This document shows, in pieces, positions 10,804-21,405 of a DNA stretch of 64,000 nt. A program made the translations under genes and the position numbers. The DNA comes from Metallyticus violacea (Eukaryota > Arthropoda > Insecta > Mantodea > Metallyticidae): NCBI GenBank assembly GCA_030762175.1, contig CM060834.1:28333501-28397500 (forward strand), given 5' to 3'. A model generated the notes under the pieces. That model did no database searches. It had not been told where the DNA came from and worked only from the letters and a program-made list of their open reading frames with translations. Position 1 is the stretch's first letter. Each line of letters begins with the position of its first letter.

Positions 10804-11124
10804 GGTCTTTCATTTGTGGGGAACTGCAGTACGTGGGAGTTTGTCGCAATCATTCTGAATCACAGGGTGCCCCGTTTTATTGAGTGAGAATAGAAAAACC
10901 TAGATCTAGTTCTAGTGAAATTAATAGTGAAGACATGATTATTTTGTTGGAAATTCTCGTTTCAAAAAAAAAAAAAAATGTGAAAGGAATGAGCTTTCAA
11001 ACTTTAAACGATTAACACCAAAATAATCATGTAAAGATAAAATCATATCATTTCAATGTACTTGGTGCATTAGTTATAAATGGTTGCGTGGAAATGCTTC
11101 GAAGAGTAAATAAAATTGCCTGCC

Positions 11125-11225
11125 CTGCATGCTTCCACCAATCTTGGAGTGCGCACAGTGCGTGGTCTTCCTTGCCGATAGTAGTCTTTCATAGATTCAG
11201 TCTCAAGGAAGTGCTGCACAGTGGT
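11125..11225 (-). pseudogene. Transposase HTH fragment (GRPRTVRTP motif)
   Basis: Minus strand reads MKDYYRQGRPRTVRTPRLVE, the typical linker between the two HTH modules of insect Tc-like transposases (GRPRTVRTPxxVxxV). Only about 30 residues are recognisable; both flanks are lost. It differs from the other Tc-like copies in this window. Confidence 0.6.
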
Positions 11226-11324
11226 ACACGAGTCTCCTCCTTATTTTCAGTTTCTGGAGACTTTTGAAAATCTACCCTGGGGATTTGCCCACCTTGTGCA
11301 AAGCTACCACAGCTACAAGATACC

Positions 11325-11560
11325 GCCACGGGTGGCCGGGGTCGTTAAGGCGCGGACTCGTGAGCGGGAGGTCTGGGGTTCAATTCCCGCCAGGACCGTC
11401 CTCCCTGACCGAGATTTCTTCCAGTTCTCATAAGTGGCAAATACCGGGGAGGTACCCTAAACTTAGGCCTGGAACGCTTCCTTCCTTAAAAAATATCCTT
11501 TCATCTCAAGTACCATCAGTGTCCACATGGTGCCTCATTAGTAAAAACGGGCGTTAAACA
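11325..11560 (+). mobile_element. tRNA-derived SINE
   Basis: The head has an A-box-like stretch (GGGTCGTTAAGGCGCGGACT, about 11339) and a near-perfect B-box (GGGTTCAATTCCCGCC, about 11377-11392), spaced as in a tRNA with a long variable arm. The body contains CATAAGTGGCAAATACC. It ends about 11560 near an A-rich tail (A10). The B-box is intact, so internal Pol III transcription is conceivable. Confidence 0.7.
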
Positions 11561-12949
11561 CTACAAAAAAAAAACAGAAGAAAGTCCTTGCTCTTCCGTT
11601 TTGTTCAGCCACTACTGTGCAGCCCCCCATACGGTACAAGATACACACGTACGTCCTGTTTGATTGTTGCTTTCCAACTGACTCTTCCAACCGTTTTTAC
11701 TACAGTAGTGGATAATATCAATCACCTATCAGGGTACAGTAACTAAATACTCACTCTGTAAAAATATTCAGTGCTCCCTTTGATGCTACTAACCCACGTT
11801 TCAAAACAACTAACGACTTATTCCAATATTGCTGTGTTAACGACCACCAACAATGTATGCGATGTCATGTTTATATTGGTTACTTTCCGCCAACTTATTG
11901 GTGTAAAATGACCGACAATGATCAGAAATCATCCGAACACCCAGACTAAAGGCAAAGCGATTATCGGCAGGTGTCATGCTAGCCTACAGTTTTAATAACC
12001 ACATGCTTAAGAGTGATAAAAGAGTTTTTTATTGATAAGTTTTACTTATTCGTTTGTATCATCTGTACAGAAACACCGCTGCCTCTTCATTTGGTTTCAA
12101 GAGATTTACTATTAGACGTAAGGAATTATCATTTGTTTTAGCGGGTATTATGACTCTAGAGAAATTTTCTGTTGCTTTCGGGCTAGCTGTACAGTTTAGA
12201 GGAGAATTTCATAAAGTTCTTCCAGGGTTTAAATGCCACAACGGAACTCTGTTCATTACACAGTGAACAAAGTTAAACCACAGGCTCTGTAATGGACAAG
12301 AAAATAAAACGAAAGCGCTACGTGTTGACAGAGGAACAAGCAATAAGCTTCTTTGTTGCCGCATGAAAAGTGGGGCTAGCGCGAAAGTTTTGACGATAAG
12401 CTTTGTCGATAGTACATTCAAACACAAATGAATACCACTGCAGGCTCTCCTCTACTCAAGAGCCTGTGAAAGCAGCGAAGCTTATACCCTTTGGAAAATA
12501 TTACATACGTTATAAAGTTTTCTCAATCTGATATACACTGGAATTGAAGAGAAACGTTGTCTATAAATAGAAGAAGTAAGCTGTGTTCTCATTTTAGTCT
12601 TTTAAACGTTGAGTGTAATATCTCTGAGCATTCTGCCGAAAACACTACGAATCTGTTCATTAATTAGTCGATTTCAATAAGAAAACGTCCTTTTTTTCGG
12701 GAAACGTTTTTGTTATTTTTCCTCATAAATCTATATTCAACTTTAATCAAGTTTCTAAAACAGCTGGGGGATGGGGTTCTTAAAGAGTTTGGTATCTTTA
12801 ACGAAAATGTAAATTTAAAAATAAGAACAATTAAATACGGGGGGATCAAGCACTTCTAGCAATTTGTCTGATGGAGCAAATAAGGTAAGGGTGGAATGCA
12901 GAGGTTTGTGAGATATAGAGAGATAAAGTACTGAGAGTCAATGTGCAGA
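11561..12949. other. No supported gene
   Basis: Mixed-composition DNA without recognisable coding motifs. The part from about 12660 may be an unrecognisable upstream portion of the LINE fragment that begins near 12950. Confidence 0.45.
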
Positions 12950-13330
12950 AAAAGTATCGCTTAACCTGCAGGCTCAAATGGGTGTATAGATACCTGTGGA
13001 AGAGAAGAAAGAAGTGGTCTCGCAAGGCTCAAATTAGGGGCTTGGGAAATAAATAAAACAGTTAATATTCTCGGGGAAAAAATTTGTTCACTGTGCGGGG
13101 AAAGCGGTACCTGGAGGCATATTTTGGCAGAATGCAGGGAAACAGAGATTTTAAGAAATGAGCATTTATCACCACCATTTCTGAATTCCAAAAGAAGTTT
13201 GAATATCTCCTGGGAGTATTGGTACACGATACTCACACATTGCGAATCTTTCTAGAGAAGACCCAACAAAGATGGTTAATTAATGACTATAAAGGTGAAG
13301 AGGGAGTTGGGAAGGAGGGTCAGTAAATGG
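12950..13330 (+). pseudogene. LINE ORF2 C-terminal fragment with CCHC-type motif
   Basis: The plus strand reads LKLGAWEINKTVNILGEKI followed by CSLCGESGTWRHILAECRE (about 13087-13143). The C-x2-C-x7-H-x4-C spacing is the C-terminal cysteine/histidine motif of many insect non-LTR retrotransposons. A further ILRNEHLSPPFLNS follows before the frame decays near 13255. No reverse transcriptase motifs are visible upstream, so the copy is 5'-truncated or too decayed to read. Confidence 0.72.
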
Positions 13331-13776
13331 AATGGGGGCTCAAGAGTAAGGGTTTTTATTTATGTGTGTGTGTGTATTAGCATTAGAAGAAGAAATGGTT
13401 CGGATCAGGAAGTGTTTAAGGGAAGATTCTGTTGAGATTATATTGGAATTGTTTCCAACTCTGCAGATTGATAACCCGAGCTCTTAAGGGAGCTCACCAT
13501 CCGTTTAAGGCCCAGATTTACCACTACACCATAGAATACTCAATTAGTGAGCCACAGTAACAACTAGTCTAACTACTACTCTAAGGGAAGGGCTCGGATA
13601 TCCGGCTAGATGTAATTTTAGTAACCTCAGAACTACCTGCAGAGTCACACCAGAACTGATCGCGTCGAACTTACGCTGTTACATAGGAGGGTACCTTAAT
13701 ATAATAATAAGCTGTGGATGAATGTAATAATATCACTACATGTTTTAAATCTATCAAGGAAAACCTTCCTTAACAG
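13331..13776. other. No supported gene
   Basis: Includes a short (TG)n run near 13361. The sequence 13510-13545 resembles a tRNA-like D-arm in reverse, too weak to call. The last bases are the polypyrimidine and acceptor context of the candidate exon. Confidence 0.45.
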
Positions 13777-13974
13777 TACACTCTTACTTGCTTTGAAGAA
13801 GTTACTTATGAAAACCCAGTTTTGATCATCGACATAAGCAGCCGATGTGATGACCAGTGTCTCGACAGATTAGGGATATTGCCCAAGCGAGATCCCGATG
13901 GTCAGTTTATTAAGATACTAACAAAGAAATACTCTATTCAAGATGCTTTGAAACAGTTATTAAAGCAACTGGGA
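13777..13974 (+). CDS. Candidate internal exon of an unrecognised host gene (66 codons, phase 0-0)
   Basis: An open frame runs from an acceptor-like CCTTCCTTAACAG (AG at 13775-13776) to a consensus donor GGGA|GTAAGT (GT at 13975-13976), exactly 198 nt, so both borders are phase 0. The product has balanced composition and an ordinary globular look, including CDDQCLDRLGILPKRDPDGQ and a following amphipathic KKYSIQDALKQLLKQLG. It does not resemble any transposase or reverse transcriptase in the window and is not part of a repeat seen here. I do not recognise the family. The frame stays open beyond the donor to 14118, but that extension runs into a C/TC microsatellite and becomes low-complexity, which supports the exon ending at the donor. 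Confidence 0.45.
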
Positions 13975-15032
13975 GTAAGTTTTTTGGCCAAAGTCGTCTC
14001 CCCCCCCCCCTCTCTCTCTCTCTCTCTTGCGGCAAATGATTCTTTGAACCTTTGGACGTTCATAGAGAGTCAACATTTGCATGTTCCTCCCCTCCCTTCC
14101 GACTCTACAGACATTTGAAGAGCTCCGTGTGTTCTTCTAAATCACATTATTTCCTAGCATACAGCATTTCCCCCAATACTTCATTTTTATACATTCAAAA
14201 TATTCAGCGCTTCACAGTTTTTGTTTAAATTCAATTAAAATGCACCAAAATGTGCAGCAGTACATGCTAATAGCATGTAAAAACACTTTTTTCTATGAAA
14301 ACATAATTAATTTTAAAGATTAAATTTTTTTGTAGATTAAAAAAGTATTACATTTCATTAATCAAATTTATTTAAAATATTTATCTAGTATGTGGGTCAA
14401 AACCCCAACTGCAAAAGTGCGAACAAAAATTTTCAACTCATGAGCCGCATGGGACATTTTGATTATGCGTCATATTTACGTACTAAAACTTAAGAAATAA
14501 TTTATAGCTCACAATATTAATCTAATTTGAATTTAATTTGATGTACATATTAACTTAAGAGCAACGCAATCACAGTAAAAGTTTCAGAAAAATCCATACA
14601 AAAATTTGGAGCTTTTCAAATTCACTTTCAATGCCCCTTAAGGTCTGAATACTTAACTCTGGCAAACTTAAAGTAATCTGTTTTGTTTAAAATATACAAG
14701 AAAAATAGTTGTTTTAATAAGATGTTGCTAACAGTAATTTATTTAGCAGTAAACAAATGTGCTATTATTGCGAAAGTTGAATAATAGTCGTAGATTTACG
14801 GCACGTTAAAGTACTCCATACTTGAAAAAAAATATATTCTTGAATTTTCAGTCAATTCATGTCTAAGCAATACCTTAGCTTCGTGTCAAATGGTGATAGA
14901 GGAATAGGCCTGTCCCTTTGCTCTCTACAGGAAAATAAATATAATTGAAATTTCTCCTTGATAACCAAAATCTCTCTCATGGGAGATGCCTATGTTCCAG
15001 AATGAAACATCGTGCACTAACCAACATATCTG
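13975..15032. other. No supported gene; C10(TC)n tract at about 14000-14027
   Basis: If the preceding exon is real this would be intron. It contains a poly-C tract followed by (TC)9 and otherwise AT-rich sequence without features. Confidence 0.45.
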
Positions 15033-15382
15033 TATTTGATACTTAAATTTTAAAAAGAAGTCAATTTTTTAAATATCTTTTATTTTCTATTATTGCCTGG
15101 CAAACTGAATCGTTTTATTTTAATTTGGAAAGAGCAGAAACATTTTATTGTAGGATTTAAACAAATTTAATTTGGGTAAAATTAAGTCCGCTTACATTCT
15201 GTCCTTTCTTGTGAGGTATGCACAATTTTTAACAACTTATTACCAAAATACAACTATTAAATTTTCGGTATTTTTATAGTGTTAATCTATCCAAATTAAA
15301 CAATAACAGTTTGCCAGGCAACGAAAAAGAAAACAATATATGCGATAGCTTGTGTCTTCTTTAAAATTTAAGTATCAAAAGG
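15033..15382. mobile_element. MITE-like element with about 95-bp terminal inverted repeats
   Basis: Left arm 15033-15130 and the reverse complement of 15288-15382 share TTGATACTTAAATTTTAAA, then TTGCCTGGCAAACTG, then TTTAATTTGGA, in the same order and spacing. The spacer of about 155 bp is AT-rich and non-coding. With no transposase and a total of about 350 bp this fits a MITE or a short foldback element. The tips are not sharply defined and no target duplication could be fixed. Confidence 0.75.
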
Positions 15383-16454
15383 TACGAATGCTACTTGAAA
15401 TTTCAAAATGGGGGTGATTAGGCATGAATGGGTGAAATGTAAACTTTAATGAACATTTGCTTTCAACTTCTCCCCTTAGTATCTAAACTTACGTGTATCT
15501 TTTTAATTAAGTGTATTTTAAATATTTGTGTATTCATTATTGGAAGTTTTGAAATGAAAACCTGTATATTAGTGGCAATACAATAAGTTTAAAGTACTTG
15601 TCAGCGTGTCTTCCATCCTGTGTGTTTAAGCTGTTTTCAACTGTCATCACAGAATTCCTTTCTGTTTTTTTAACAGAACAGGTCCGTTTCAAATACTGCG
15701 CCCCAAAATTTTTGGCGCTCTCGGCATGTGCTCATTTATAAACGCGGCCCTGAAGAGGCGCTCAGAGCTGGGATGCTCAAGGCCAACTTTAAGAATTTGT
15801 GAGAGTGGCAGAAAACTTGGCGCCAGAGCCGGCTCTGCGTCATGTCAGTTTAGTTTGAACAGTAGTGATCATCGCCTACGGAACCGCTGCCAAATCCCCA
15901 AGCAGTCGGAAGCGATGCGGATCTCCCTCTGCCAAATGTCGGGTTATTACCAGCTTTACATGTGCCTCCCCTCTGTTCTGGAAACTGGTATCAAACGTCG
16001 TCACGCTCTAAGTATGTCGGCGCCGAGGATCTGGTGGTTAGTATGCATGCGTCCGGATGCGAGACCCGAAATGTTTTTAGAAGTTAGGTGAAAGATTCTA
16101 CAGACAACTTTCTTAACGAATTTAATGAGGATGCATGCATCTCAAAATGAATTTTCTAGCTATGTTGTCATAATTTTTTTTTTCTTCCTACACTTAACTA
16201 CACACTTTATTTAGGGTGAGGAAATACAAAGTAACGAGAACACACCACACTGCCATTATTTTCGATATCTTTTCACCCATTTTCCTCAAACATATTAAAA
16301 CACTGCTATGAATCGAAATTATCATTATTCGGATCACGCAACAATTGGGCTGTATGGGGATGGGGCAAATTTTGTATTACATTTCTGAAGAGAGCCTGAA
16401 GACTTGTAGGCCTAATAATGTAGGAAGGGGTTTTCAACTAAACATTATTTTTAT
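15383..16454. other. No supported gene; GC-richer patch at 15720-16090
   Basis: The patch holds a 121-residue plus-strand open frame (15726-16091) with high Arg/Cys/Ser content and no recognisable motif. It could be an old element or a regulatory CpG-rich segment. It is not called as a gene. Confidence 0.4.
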
Positions 16455-16745
16455 TTTTCAACACAATTTCCCTTAAGGTCAGTACAGTTATTTCAGCGAA
16501 GCTCCAATGCGTACCCCATCTCTACAGTGATATTCCTGGATGTCTAAATGCTGTTTTACAGCTGCAGCCGTCTCTTTATTTAATGATAAACACCGACCAG
16601 CGGAAATTATTGAACTATAGAAGAAGAAAGAGGGGGCTAAATCTATGGAGTAGCGTGGGTGCGTCAACAATTCATAATTCAAATCTCTCAAGTAGCCCAT
16701 GCCTAAAGCACTTGTGAGGAGATACATTGTCTTTATGTAGGGTCT
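16455..16745 (-). pseudogene. Mariner transposase C-terminal fragment
   Basis: Minus strand reads ELLTHPRYSIDLAPSFFFYS, the third-Asp motif (usually YSxDLAPxDFFLF) with the Asp after APS lost, then LNKETAAAVKQHLD and a C-terminal tail. About 80 residues remain. It abuts the end of the neighbouring Tc3-like fragment at about 16738-16745. Confidence 0.75.
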
Positions 16746-17447
16746 TCCAATAAAAGTGTCATACATTTAAAATGAAACAAATAACATAAACGAAATATTT
16801 TTGTTTATTTAAGTACATGATTATTTTTATATACACCTAGTTATCATGTATGGAAGAGAACGTCAATTAAAAGATCGCCGCGGCTTCATTGGGTTGCTCG
16901 TATACACGGTCTTCTGATTTCCAATGACAAACAAACATAAATCAGGCAAATAACGAACTAGATATTGTTCCTTAGGTCATTTACTGTTACTATTTGTTGG
17001 TATAACCCCGTAATTTAACATAACCTTATAAGAAGGGGCGTTAAATCGCATCATCTCGGTGACCATCAGCACCACGCGAAATGGTGAAGCCTCCGAACTT
17101 CTTCAATAGATTGAATGTTTCATAAGCTGTATGGCACTTGGCGCCATCTTCTGAGATCCATACCTTCCAATTGAGGCAAAAAATAATCCCTTGTCATAGT
17201 CCCGTATGTTTCGCCATTGACAGTCAAGAACCTTTCCTATGTTCATCTAGAATAAATAAGATCAATGATTCCGCCATACCAAAATCCACCCAGACGGGAA
17301 TAAAGTGGTCGTTCTTGAGTCTCCATTGGATTCTCTTTGCTCCAAAAGAGTTTGTTTGTTGACGAAACCATTCATCCTAAACTGGGCCTCGTCCCTAAAC
17401 GCTCTAGCGTATTCATTGTCATTTTCGGTGCCTAGTATGAGCATCAC
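16738..17447 (-). pseudogene. Tc3-like transposase fragment with one element end
   Basis: Minus strand, several frames. FRDEAQFRMNGFVNKQ (about 17400-17350) is the first-Asp motif of Tc3-like DDE transposases (DEAxFxLxGxVNKQN). A glycine-containing stretch with WRNIRDYD follows, then CHTAYETFNLLKKFGG (about 17145-17095) and CDLTPL (about 17050-17035), the residues around the second and third catalytic positions. Its 3' end lies at about 16738-16745 (AGGGTCTTCCAATAAAAGTG), the likely terminal repeat. The other end is missing, cut off near the SINE at 17530. Confidence 0.75.
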
Positions 17448-17529
17448 CGGAGTTTTGAAGAAAATTTTTCAAAAATATTTTCATGGGTGATAACCGCAAT
17501 TACTGCTTTCCTTTAGAACTTGCTAATTT

Positions 17530-17815
17530 TTTTTTTTTTTTTTTTTGATTGGCTTATTTATGGACGCTCTTCAACATCTCAGGTCATCAGCGTTCCATTC
17601 AACTCAGGGCGTGAAACGGCCGACAAATTTTGCTCAGAGGCCTCTTCTTTCAGGCTTGAGGTTCTTTATCATGCCGTAAATGTACTACGCGGGACGCACG
17701 GTTTTACTTCCCTTCCGAATGAAGCCATATTTAGGATTTTTACGCCCGAAAAAATCCATCGATCCTGGCCGGGTTTGAACCCGCGATCTTGGGTTTAGGA
17801 GGGAAGTATGGTAAT
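17530..17815 (-). mobile_element. tRNA-derived SINE, family S1, copy A
   Basis: Reverse-orientation copy of the family best seen at 56472-56710. The minus strand has the B-box end (GGGTTCAAACCCGGCCAGGA, about 17783-17764), the block TTTTTTCGGGCGTAAAAAT, the block GGCATGATAAAGAACCTCAA, and the 3' end GCGTCCATAAATAAGCC. The T18 run at 17526-17546 is just beyond its 3' end. Confidence 0.85.
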
Positions 17816-17944
17816 TGCTAAAAGTGGTGGAAAAGTCCAATACAGAGAATGTTGGTCAATATGCACACATATATAGACTTACTGGACGCAGGGTACCTAG
17901 TAGATGGCAGGATATTTAAGTCTCTTGACGGGCCCTGTTGATAT

Positions 17945-18115
17945 AACTCTTGAATGGTACCGAGCGGGGTGACTTAGGCGATAACGATTGGGACTCGCAT
18001 TCGGGAGGTCTCAGGTTAAAATTCGTTGTGGACGGTCAACGTGGCCTCTCCCATTTCATTCCATTAGTTGTTCCAACGGAACTGGTGTTGTGTGCGGCGT
18101 GATGGTAACTTGCCC
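17945..18115 (+). mobile_element. tRNA-derived SINE-like unit, decayed
   Basis: A-box-like GGTGACTTAGGCG (about 17967) and a B-box-like GGTCTCAGGTTAAAATTC (about 18007) have tRNA spacing. The body runs to at least 18115. No other copy was recognised. Confidence 0.45.
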
Positions 18116-18894
18116 TAGAACACGTTTTTGTCGCAGAATCTGATATGGAAGCGGCCATTCTAAGCAGGGGCTCCGCAGGCGTCTGGGTTTTCAGTCTAAA
18201 AATATTGATAGAGACCCGTCTATGTTCATGCCTCAACCACCCTGAATTTTGGCCGCCCGAGTTTCCCGCACCTTATTTCTTCCTTCCGAAATGTCCCCAT
18301 TAATCCGATCCAATGTTTGTAAAACAAGTAGAAGAAAGCATTATTAACGGTGCGTTATTAAGTTAAGAAAAGATTGTAGAGCTTAGGCATATGAACCGGG
18401 TTGTAAAACCGTAGTCCAATAGGATCATATTCCCAGACCTTTCGTCCACGACTGCGTGGTCTTCCGTGAAATGCTCGTTGTTATCTTCTTGGAGCCGAGA
18501 CAGTGATTTCGGTGGTCGAAACGTCTGGGAAGATGAAGGAGATTACAATATGCGATTTGAATCCAATGTTTATATTAGGCTGAATTATTTAAGACATTAG
18601 AGGTTACTCGGTATTTCAACCTTGCTGCTCTTTGTGCCTTGCCCCCATTTGAGGCAGCGAAGGATGATACAGGGGAGACACCGGGTGGATAGGGGCCATA
18701 CAAGGCGGACGTATACAATGTGCCTAGCATGTTTCCAGAAGCCGGTGGATTATCTCACAAGGTCTCTTTGTTTATCCGTACAAACAGTAGCGTCCTAGTA
18801 CTTTAGTTCCAAATGGCAGCGGAGAAAGCCGAGCCGTAGTTTACTTCAATAGATGTAGGCGGACAATTAGCTAAACGAGCACATTGACATTTAA
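18116..18894. other. No supported gene; imperfect hairpin at about 18433-18538
   Basis: TCCCAGACCTTTCGTCCACG and the reverse complement of the segment ending in GAAACGTCTGGGAA can pair with a few mismatches, giving arms of about 20 nt around a 60-nt loop. No reading frame with known motifs was found. Confidence 0.4.
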
Positions 18895-19082
18895 CTCAAT
18901 TGTATGGAGTATGGTGCTATTGATGGGAAGGTCATGGATTCGATTCCATCAGTACCCTCCCCCTCTCTCTCATCTCTTGTAACCTTCATCTGTTTTCCTA
19001 CACCGTTCTACAGATGTTACTTTTTAGGGAAAAGCGTATCGGTTAATAAATAATAATGATGATGATGATGATGATGATGATG

Positions 19083-19118
<36 letters not shown>
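18895..19118 (+). mobile_element. tRNA-derived SINE-like unit ending in (ATG)n(AAT)n
   Basis: A B-box-like GGATTCGATTCCATC (about 18935) follows a plausible A-box region. The body has a (CT)n patch and ends in the microsatellite at 19056-19118. A microsatellite 3' tail is common for insect SINEs. Confidence 0.5.
19056..19118. repeat. (ATG)n(AAT)n compound microsatellite
   Basis: About nine ATG units change into about a dozen AAT units. It yields poly-Met and poly-Ile reading frames that are artefacts. Confidence 0.95.
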
Positions 19119-19132
19119 TATGCAAAACTTAC

Positions 19133-19314
19133 TTTGTTACAAACGTATGTCTTTTTCATTTTGGTTGCGGCTTCTTCCACTGCCGTTCGGAACTGGAGCA
19201 CCAGAACGATGCTGTCTGTACGGGTAAGTGTTTCTCTTAGCCAGAGCAGAAATCTTTCCCCGGCGCAAACAACCGTCACACCGGCCAGCCCACCTCCCTC
19301 TAGCAATTCGGATC
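19133..19314 (-). CDS. Possible internal exon of an unrecognised gene (182 nt), frame uncertain
   Basis: On the minus strand a strong acceptor (TTTGGGTTCTGTTGCAG, AG at 19316-19315) and a strong donor (AACAAA|GTAAGT, GT at 19132-19131) bracket a CpG-richer segment between AT-rich repeats. Two frames are open across most of it. One gives ERFLLWLRETLTRTDSIVLV and stays open through the donor; the other is Arg/Ser/Asn-rich (GRCDGCLRRGKISALAKRN) and stops just before it. Neither is recognised. The exon would sit directly between a SINE tail and a tRNA-like unit, so it may be chance or part of an unrecognised repeat. Confidence 0.25.
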
Positions 19315-19329
19315 CTGCAACAGAACCCA

Positions 19330-19490
19330 AAGGAATGAAATGACATGAAATGCAAGGCGCAAAATTCGTAGACAATGTCTCCTACTAAGCAACCAGGGTA
19401 AACCACGAAAAAACTGAGGAATCAGGATGCCCGGCTCCAAGGGATTTGAACCCGGAACCTCCTGAAATCGAGCGTGAACTATCTAGGTCT
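19330..19490 (-). mobile_element. tRNA-like SINE-type unit
   Basis: Minus strand has the B-box GGTTCCGGGTTCAAATCCC (about 19459-19441) and a D-arm-like region near 19485. Its downstream body overlaps the acceptor side of the possible exon at 19314. Confidence 0.45.
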
Positions 19491-20439
19491 GTAATTGTTA
19501 GATTTAAGTGGCATAAACTCTTCCTTTATTGTTTCAAGATACCTTGACCTGCCTATATACTTTATTAATGCCATTGTTATTGCTTGCACTGCTGGAAATC
19601 ATAGCCAATTCTCGGATACCTCTCCCATATTGCGCTGTATCGCAATTTGCTTCAGGTTAATTCCAGATACTGTTGCACAATCCTTTTATGACTCAACCTG
19701 CCTACAAGTTCTGCATTTATCTGAGCCTTATTATTCTCGCATGCTTGCAGGATATAATAATTCATGAAAATCATAACGTTGCAACGCTTTTATCGTCGGG
19801 GAATGACACACATGTACATATCTCAACATCATAAAATGGAAGAAATAACTCGTTTACTGCGGTGTAAACTACATCCTTCCCAGAAATTAGAACCAGGGTA
19901 TGATGTGCTGGATATAATTGTTTCAAGTGAAATGAAAAAGCCGCAAAGTTCTGGCGAATCGAAAGGAGAGGAGAATATTCGACCGTTAAAATCATAATGG
20001 ATGAACAAATACTTTTGCTGGAATATAAAGTAATTAGGAGAAAAACAGTGAAAGTTTGAGTTTTATTTTTCTTGGAAAGTCTGTGGTGCATTGACCTTTA
20101 TATGAGAATTGTTTTTATTTATTGTTAAAATCTGTTTCCATGCCAATATCATAGTAATCTTATACTCGCTTTAAGAACTTGCATCATGAATAATGTTGTC
20201 ATTTTTGTCTTAATTTATGCACAATTACAACAATCAATAACAATGTTATGTATGAAAGTTAGCTCATATACTGCAGGAGAAAATATACAAAAAGACGTTA
20301 AAATATTTTCGTATTTAGAGAAATATTGCATTAAACAAAATGTAGCTGAATAAATCAATATTAAAGTTAAATTGATTCCAAATACAGTACACACGAGAGG
20401 ATAATGTAAGTTATTGCCCTGGGACCCTACCCCTCTACA
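19491..20439. other. No supported gene
   Basis: Short open frames only, on both strands, with no recognisable motif. Confidence 0.45.
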
Positions 20440-21405
20440 AAGCTCTATTCCAGAAAAGTGTACTTACAAGTGTATTAGTACAAGTGTTGTAAAGTATGGT
20501 CTTGTAAGTTTGTTCCACGAAAGAGGTATAAAAAATGCTAAGTGTTAGTAAAAAGTTCAAGTGACGTCATATAAGAGCAAGATGGAGGAACAGCTGTTTG
20601 CCATACATCGTCATACCTTGAATTAGGTTATGTCCACTCCTTAGAGGTTTTTTAATGTACAGAGCGGGTAAATGTCGTTCCTACTAATGAGTTTTGTGTT
20701 TTTTCTCGGGTATAATGATAATTTAAATATTTTATCATGCAAATATCGACATTCAAGCGTAATAATTCACTTTGAGAAGACGATCCATTACAGCTACATT
20801 TAGGAGCATCAATTTCAGTTGTCGAGAAATGGCAGAAGAATCGAGCTTCCCGATTACTCTCCGTTGTTTATTTTATTAGTCCATTTGATCCTTTATATGT
20901 ATTTGTTTCTTTATATTGCTTGATAATTACGTTCTTATCATAAGCAAAATACTGGGAAAATTGTGTTCAAAAGAGATTATTTAAAAAAAAACGAAGAATT
21001 AAAAGAAATTATTTTTCGTGGCATGCAGCAAAAACCTTAAAAATACATTAACTAAGATGCTGGTCTGAAACATGCATTTGAAACAGGAAACGTCAATATC
21101 AATATTTAATTGCACTTTACCTAACTTTATCATTACACACAAATACTCATTTATTATTTCTTTATACTTTTTCCTATCCATCATTATCATCACTTTCGCT
21201 AATACTTAGCACATTTGGGTCAACTGACTCCCAAAATAATTAAAATGTAATACATTTTTGGGGTAGTATTTGAAGTTACCAATTCACTTGTGCATTTATA
21301 AGATGGAGTTGTAAAGTACACGTGTAGCAGAACCCTTTGTGGAACAGAATTCTACTAATATCTACACTTGTAATTTATTAGATCATACTTTTGGAAACAG
21401 GCCCA
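20440..21405. repeat. Degenerate inverted-repeat unit, possible MITE
   Basis: Several blocks near the left end recur in reverse complement near the right end: ATGCTAAGTGTTAG (20535) with CTAATACTTAGCAC (21200), TTGTTCCACGAAAG (20509) with TTTGTGGAACAG (21338), and TTACAAGTGTA (20465) with TACACTTGTAA (21363). Order is partly shuffled, so this is an old unit or a set of subterminal repeats. No coding content was recognised. Confidence 0.4.

Larger units (their letters stand above)
8376..10869 (-). mobile_element. Tc-like DNA transposon with both inverted ends, enlarged by internal insertions
   Basis: The left end (8376 onward: ACCAGGTGATTCAGAGTGAA) is an inverted copy of the right end, whose reverse complement from 10869 reads CACCCTGTGATTCAGAATGA. 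The match continues about 65 bp on each side, through the pieces around CTGCAG and AATGAAA. Between the ends lie the remains of a transposase on the minus strand (8640-9560) and about 1.3 kb of further material, including a separate inverted-repeat unit (9661-10621). Removing that unit leaves about 1.5 kb, a normal size for the class. Confidence 0.75.

Noticed and set aside
18433..18538. Hammerhead ribozyme
   Set aside because: The CTGATGA core segment is absent; only the GAAA-like side is seen.
19043..19375. Poly-Ile and poly-Met containing frames
   Set aside because: They read through the (ATG)n(AAT)n microsatellite; only the possible exon part is kept.
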